Part shown: piece after piece, positions 13,917 through 15,968 of the stretch
Layout: the number at the start of each line of letters is the position of its first letter
How positions within the stretch are numbered: the first letter of the stretch is position 1
The notes under the pieces: model-generated
Database searches by the model: none
The model's input: only the letters and a program-made list of their open reading frames with translations
Told to the model about the DNA's origin: nothing
Source: CAZTII01 sp964613305
GTDB taxonomy: Bacteria; Bacillota_I; Bacilli_A; Erysipelotrichales; Erysipelotrichaceae
Assembly (NCBI GenBank): GCA_964613305.1
Contig: CAZTII010000043.1
Span: 1-15,968 of the forward strand
Direction: 5' to 3'
DNA length: 15,968 bases
Made by a program: the position numbers and the translations under genes

Positions 13917-15449
13917 TTATATGATTGTTTCTTTAAGAAATAGTGATACACCATCCTCATCGTTAGAAGCAGTGATGTAAGTAGCTTTTGTTAAAACACT
14001 GATTGGTGATTGCATCATCGCAACACTGACGCCACTTGCTTCAAATAAAGGAATATCGTTATCAAAATCACCAAAGCTCATTGTTTCATCTGTTTGACAA
14101 TGAATCATGTCATTTAATACTTCTAAGGCTTTTCGTTTTGATACTTTCTTGTTAAAAATTCCTAATAAACCATATCCTGTACTTTCGATAGATACATCGT
14201 GGTGTTGTTTAAAATCGTTGATAAATGTTTTAATCTGTTCATCATTTCCATAAAGAACAATTTTTGAAATATTTTCAGTATTGTACGTATCTCCTTGTAC
14301 TAACCAAATAGGTTCAATTGTTTCATCGATAGAAAATTGTTCGTAGTCTATTTTAAGTTTTTGTACTCTTTTTTCAGCGGCTTTATTGCCTAATGAAGAA
14401 AACATGTCTTTATTAGAATACATTGTGAAATGATAGTTTTTTTCTAATAAATAATCGATAATGATTTGACATTTATTACTGCTTAAACAGACGTTAAACA
14501 TCGTTTCTTGACTGTTACAATCGACAATGGTGGCACCATTTCCCGTAATCATATAGTCGATACATTGTAGTTTTGCAAGTAGTGGCAACATCATTTTACG
14601 ATCTCTTCCACTTGCTAAAGTTAAAATATATCCTTTATTCTTACACTCTTGAAGTGCTTGAATGGTGTTAGTTGTTAATTCGCCTTGACTGTTTAATAGT
14701 GTTCCATCAATATCAAAGACAAGGTGTTTCATTGGTTGTAAAAATGGTTCCGAAATTATTTTTTCCATTTCATTGCTCATATCGTGGAATATTCTTGAAT
14801 AAATAATTTCTCCTTGTTGTTTACTGGAAACTGTAGCATCTCCCCATGAGCCGATAGCGTTTATATGATGCCACTTTTCTTGTTGGTTATTTTTTGTTGA
14901 TACGTTTGTTTTTTCAGCAAGTGATAAATCAATCTCTTTGTCGTATAAGGCCATCATTAGTGATGTTTCTAATTCTCCCGCATGCCATATTCCGCTTGGA
15001 ATTGGTGTTGTTAAAACATCAGTGAGTATTTTACTGTAATCCTTTAATGGCAAACAATAGATGGAAGGATGTTGATAATGGCGCATTACTTGCTTTATGA
15101 TATCGACGTTACCGCGATGCCATGAAAATAAAATGATACGGCGAGGACTATCTTTTAAAACACTATCAATGATATCGATAAGACATTGTTTCGCTGTTTC
15201 TTCTTGCAGGGCGATGGTACCTGGAAAGCCAGATGATGACCACGTCTGTCCAAATGGTAACGTTGGTAAAGAACAACAATTAAACTTTTTCGCAAGTTGT
15301 GAAACGAAATAATCAGTGAGATAATTATCGGTATTGATTGGTAAATGATAACCGTGTTGTTCAAGTGAGCCGATAGGGATAATAATTGCATTACAACTCT
15401 TTAGTTGTTTTAGTGCTTCTGGCCACGTGAAATCTTGTAACGACGGCAT
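13917..15449 (-). CDS. Creatininase-family amidohydrolase fused to a Cof-type HAD phosphatase
   Basis: This 510-residue two-domain protein joins enzymes normally encoded apart. Residues 1-235 are a creatininase-family domain (cyclic amide/lactam hydrolases such as creatininase, and MftE-like peptidases). It shows the metal motif PIGSLEQHGYHLPINTD (Glu30, His32, Asp41), LFSWHRGN (His111) and WHAGELETS (His156, Glu159). Residues 240-510 are a class IIB (Cof-like) HAD phosphatase with FDIDGTLL (nucleophile Asp246, Asp248), LTLASGRD, KRKALE and GDFDNDIPLF (Asp461, Asp465). I chose ATG 15449 because GGAGTG precedes it at proper spacing and MPSLQDFTWPEA is the family start; it lies 1 bp after the EIIA stop. 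No internal ribosome binding site precedes the HAD part. A role in opening and/or dephosphorylating the PTS product is inference. Confidence 0.9.
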   Translation of the reverse strand: MPSLQDFTWPEALKQLKSCNAIIIPIGSLEQHGYHLPINTDNYLTDYFVSQLAKKFNCCSLPTLPFGQTWSSSGFPGTIALQEETAKQCLIDIIDSVLKDSPRRIILFSWHRGNVDIIKQVMRHYQHPSIYCLPLKDYSKILTDVLTTPIPSGIWHAGELETSLMMALYDKEIDLSLAEKTNVSTKNNQQEKWHHINAIGSWGDATVSSKQQGEIIYSRIFHDMSNEMEKIISEPFLQPMKHLVFDIDGTLLNSQGELTTNTIQALQECKNKGYILTLASGRDRKMMLPLLAKLQCIDYMITGNGATIVDCNSQETMFNVCLSSNKCQIIIDYLLEKNYHFTMYSNKDMFSSLGNKAAEKRVQKLKIDYEQFSIDETIEPIWLVQGDTYNTENISKIVLYGNDEQIKTFINDFKQHHDVSIESTGYGLLGIFNKKVSKRKALEVLNDMIHCQTDETMSFGDFDNDIPLFEASGVSVAMMQSPISVLTKATYITASNDEDGVSLFLKETII

Positions 15450-15450
15450 A

Positions 15451-15906
15451 TTATTCACTCCATTTTTCAGCAACTTTTAATAAATCTTCGTCATTTTTTA
15501 CCGTTAATAAATCGTCAACTAATTGTGGATTTGTTAAAACAGTCGCTAGTTGCATCATATTTTTCATGTGTTCATCGTGATTTACAGATGCGAGTACGAA
15601 AAATAATGTTGCATTTTTATCGGGATTTCCTTCTTGAAATACTACGGGTTCTTCCACTTTCATAAAGGAAATAGCATTTCCAAATACTCCTTCACAACCT
15701 TCTGTGGAGTGAGGCATCGCAATGTTTGGGGCAAGAACAATGTAAGGGCCAAATTTATGGACACAAGCGATGATAGCGTCAATGTAGCGTGAATCGATGG
15801 TTCCATCATCAATGAGTGGTTGACAACTGGCAATGATTGATTCTTGCCACGTATCAAATTGTTGGTGATAACACGTTCTTTTTAATTCAACGAATGATTT
15901 TAACAT
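15451..15906 (-). CDS. PTS EIIA component, type 2 (UlaC/fructose-mannitol class)
   Basis: This 151-residue cytosolic protein accepts phosphate from HPr-His-P and passes it to EIIB. The type-2 EIIA phospho-histidine sits in NIAMPHST (His66), and the second conserved histidine region is LASVNHDEHMKNMMQLA (His110/His113). Length and fold pattern match stand-alone UlaC-like EIIA proteins. The start has a TAGGAA site about 8 bases upstream. It is followed after 1 bp by the creatininase-HAD fusion. No other EIIA is nearby for the UlaA-like EIIC and EIIB downstream, so they probably form one transporter even though the internal promoter separates them. Confidence 0.9.
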   Translation of the reverse strand: MLKSFVELKRTCYHQQFDTWQESIIASCQPLIDDGTIDSRYIDAIIACVHKFGPYIVLAPNIAMPHSTEGCEGVFGNAISFMKVEEPVVFQEGNPDKNATLFFVLASVNHDEHMKNMMQLATVLTNPQLVDDLLTVKNDEDLLKVAEKWSE

Positions 15907-15915
15907 AAATGATTC

Positions 15916-15968
15916 CTACAATAATGCTTTGAAAGGAATGTTTTGCTCTTCTGTAAAGCAATCCTCAA
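15916..15968 (-). CDS. C-terminal end of an unidentified upstream gene (partial)
   Basis: An open minus-strand frame enters from the right edge and ends at a TAG at 15918-15916, 9 bp before the EIIA start. Only 16 residues are visible (EDCFTEEQNIPFKALL), too few to identify a family. The spacing suggests it belongs to the same operon, since the stop codon overlaps the EIIA ribosome binding site. A chance open frame is possible. Confidence 0.4.
   Translation of the reverse strand, partial: EDCFTEEQNIPFKALL

Noticed and set aside
13917..15473. Creatinine degradation as the function of the cluster
   Set aside because: Creatinine is an N-methyl lactam, which makes the idea tempting, but no creatinase is present and PTS transport of creatinine has no precedent known to me.
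1..15968. CRISPR arrays, tRNA/rRNA genes, insertion sequences and cobalamin riboswitches
   Set aside because: I looked for spaced repeats, tRNA-like arms, transposase motifs with terminal repeats, and a B12-box leader before the corrinoid operon, and saw none.

Overview
The window is AT-rich DNA from a low-GC Bacillota bacterium. The signs are strong AGGAGG-type ribosome binding sites, two near-consensus CcpA cre boxes, DeoR-type sugar regulation, two phosphotransferase (PTS) sugar systems and TGG as the only tryptophan codon. The mix of PTS genes, a VanW relative and corrinoid methyltransferase genes would fit an anaerobic gut Firmicute, perhaps Erysipelotrichia-like. The lineage is inferred, not shown.

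Layout from left to right. Bases 35-1072 (minus) encode a lipoprotein efflux adaptor of the HlyD/MacA type; its reading frame appears broken near its 3' end at the window edge. Bases 1276-4845 form a fructose utilisation locus: a DeoR-family regulator on the plus strand converges with a minus-strand fruK-fruA operon (1-phosphofructokinase, then fructose EIIABC), and the two share a bidirectional terminator. The fruK promoter is followed immediately by a cre box. Bases 4846-5275 are a long AT-rich intergenic stretch. Bases 5276-5962 hold a VanW-family gene with an apparent internal deletion and a 46-residue single-span membrane protein missed by length cutoffs. A 70-residue membrane protein follows on the minus strand (6120-6332). 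Between the two groups lies a possible small RNA.

Bases 6527-9561 (plus) encode a phosphohexomutase (PgcA type) and an M20 metallohydrolase. Bases 9589-10302 (minus) encode the purine nucleoside phosphorylase DeoD.

The most distinctive region is 10375-15968, a minus-strand cluster. In order of transcription it contains the end of an unidentified gene, a PTS EIIA, a creatininase-HAD phosphatase fusion, an internal promoter with a cre box, an ascorbate-type (UlaA/SgaT) EIIC, its EIIB, a uroporphyrinogen-decarboxylase-family methyltransferase and a corrinoid-binding protein. A complete PTS transporter is thus co-transcribed with a methyltransferase/corrinoid pair and two possible processing enzymes. 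This suggests a catabolic route in which a methylated, carbohydrate-like substrate is imported and phosphorylated, opened or dephosphorylated by the fusion protein, and demethylated onto a corrinoid. The substrate is unknown. No reductive activase or second (tetrahydrofolate-linked) methyltransferase is visible in the window.
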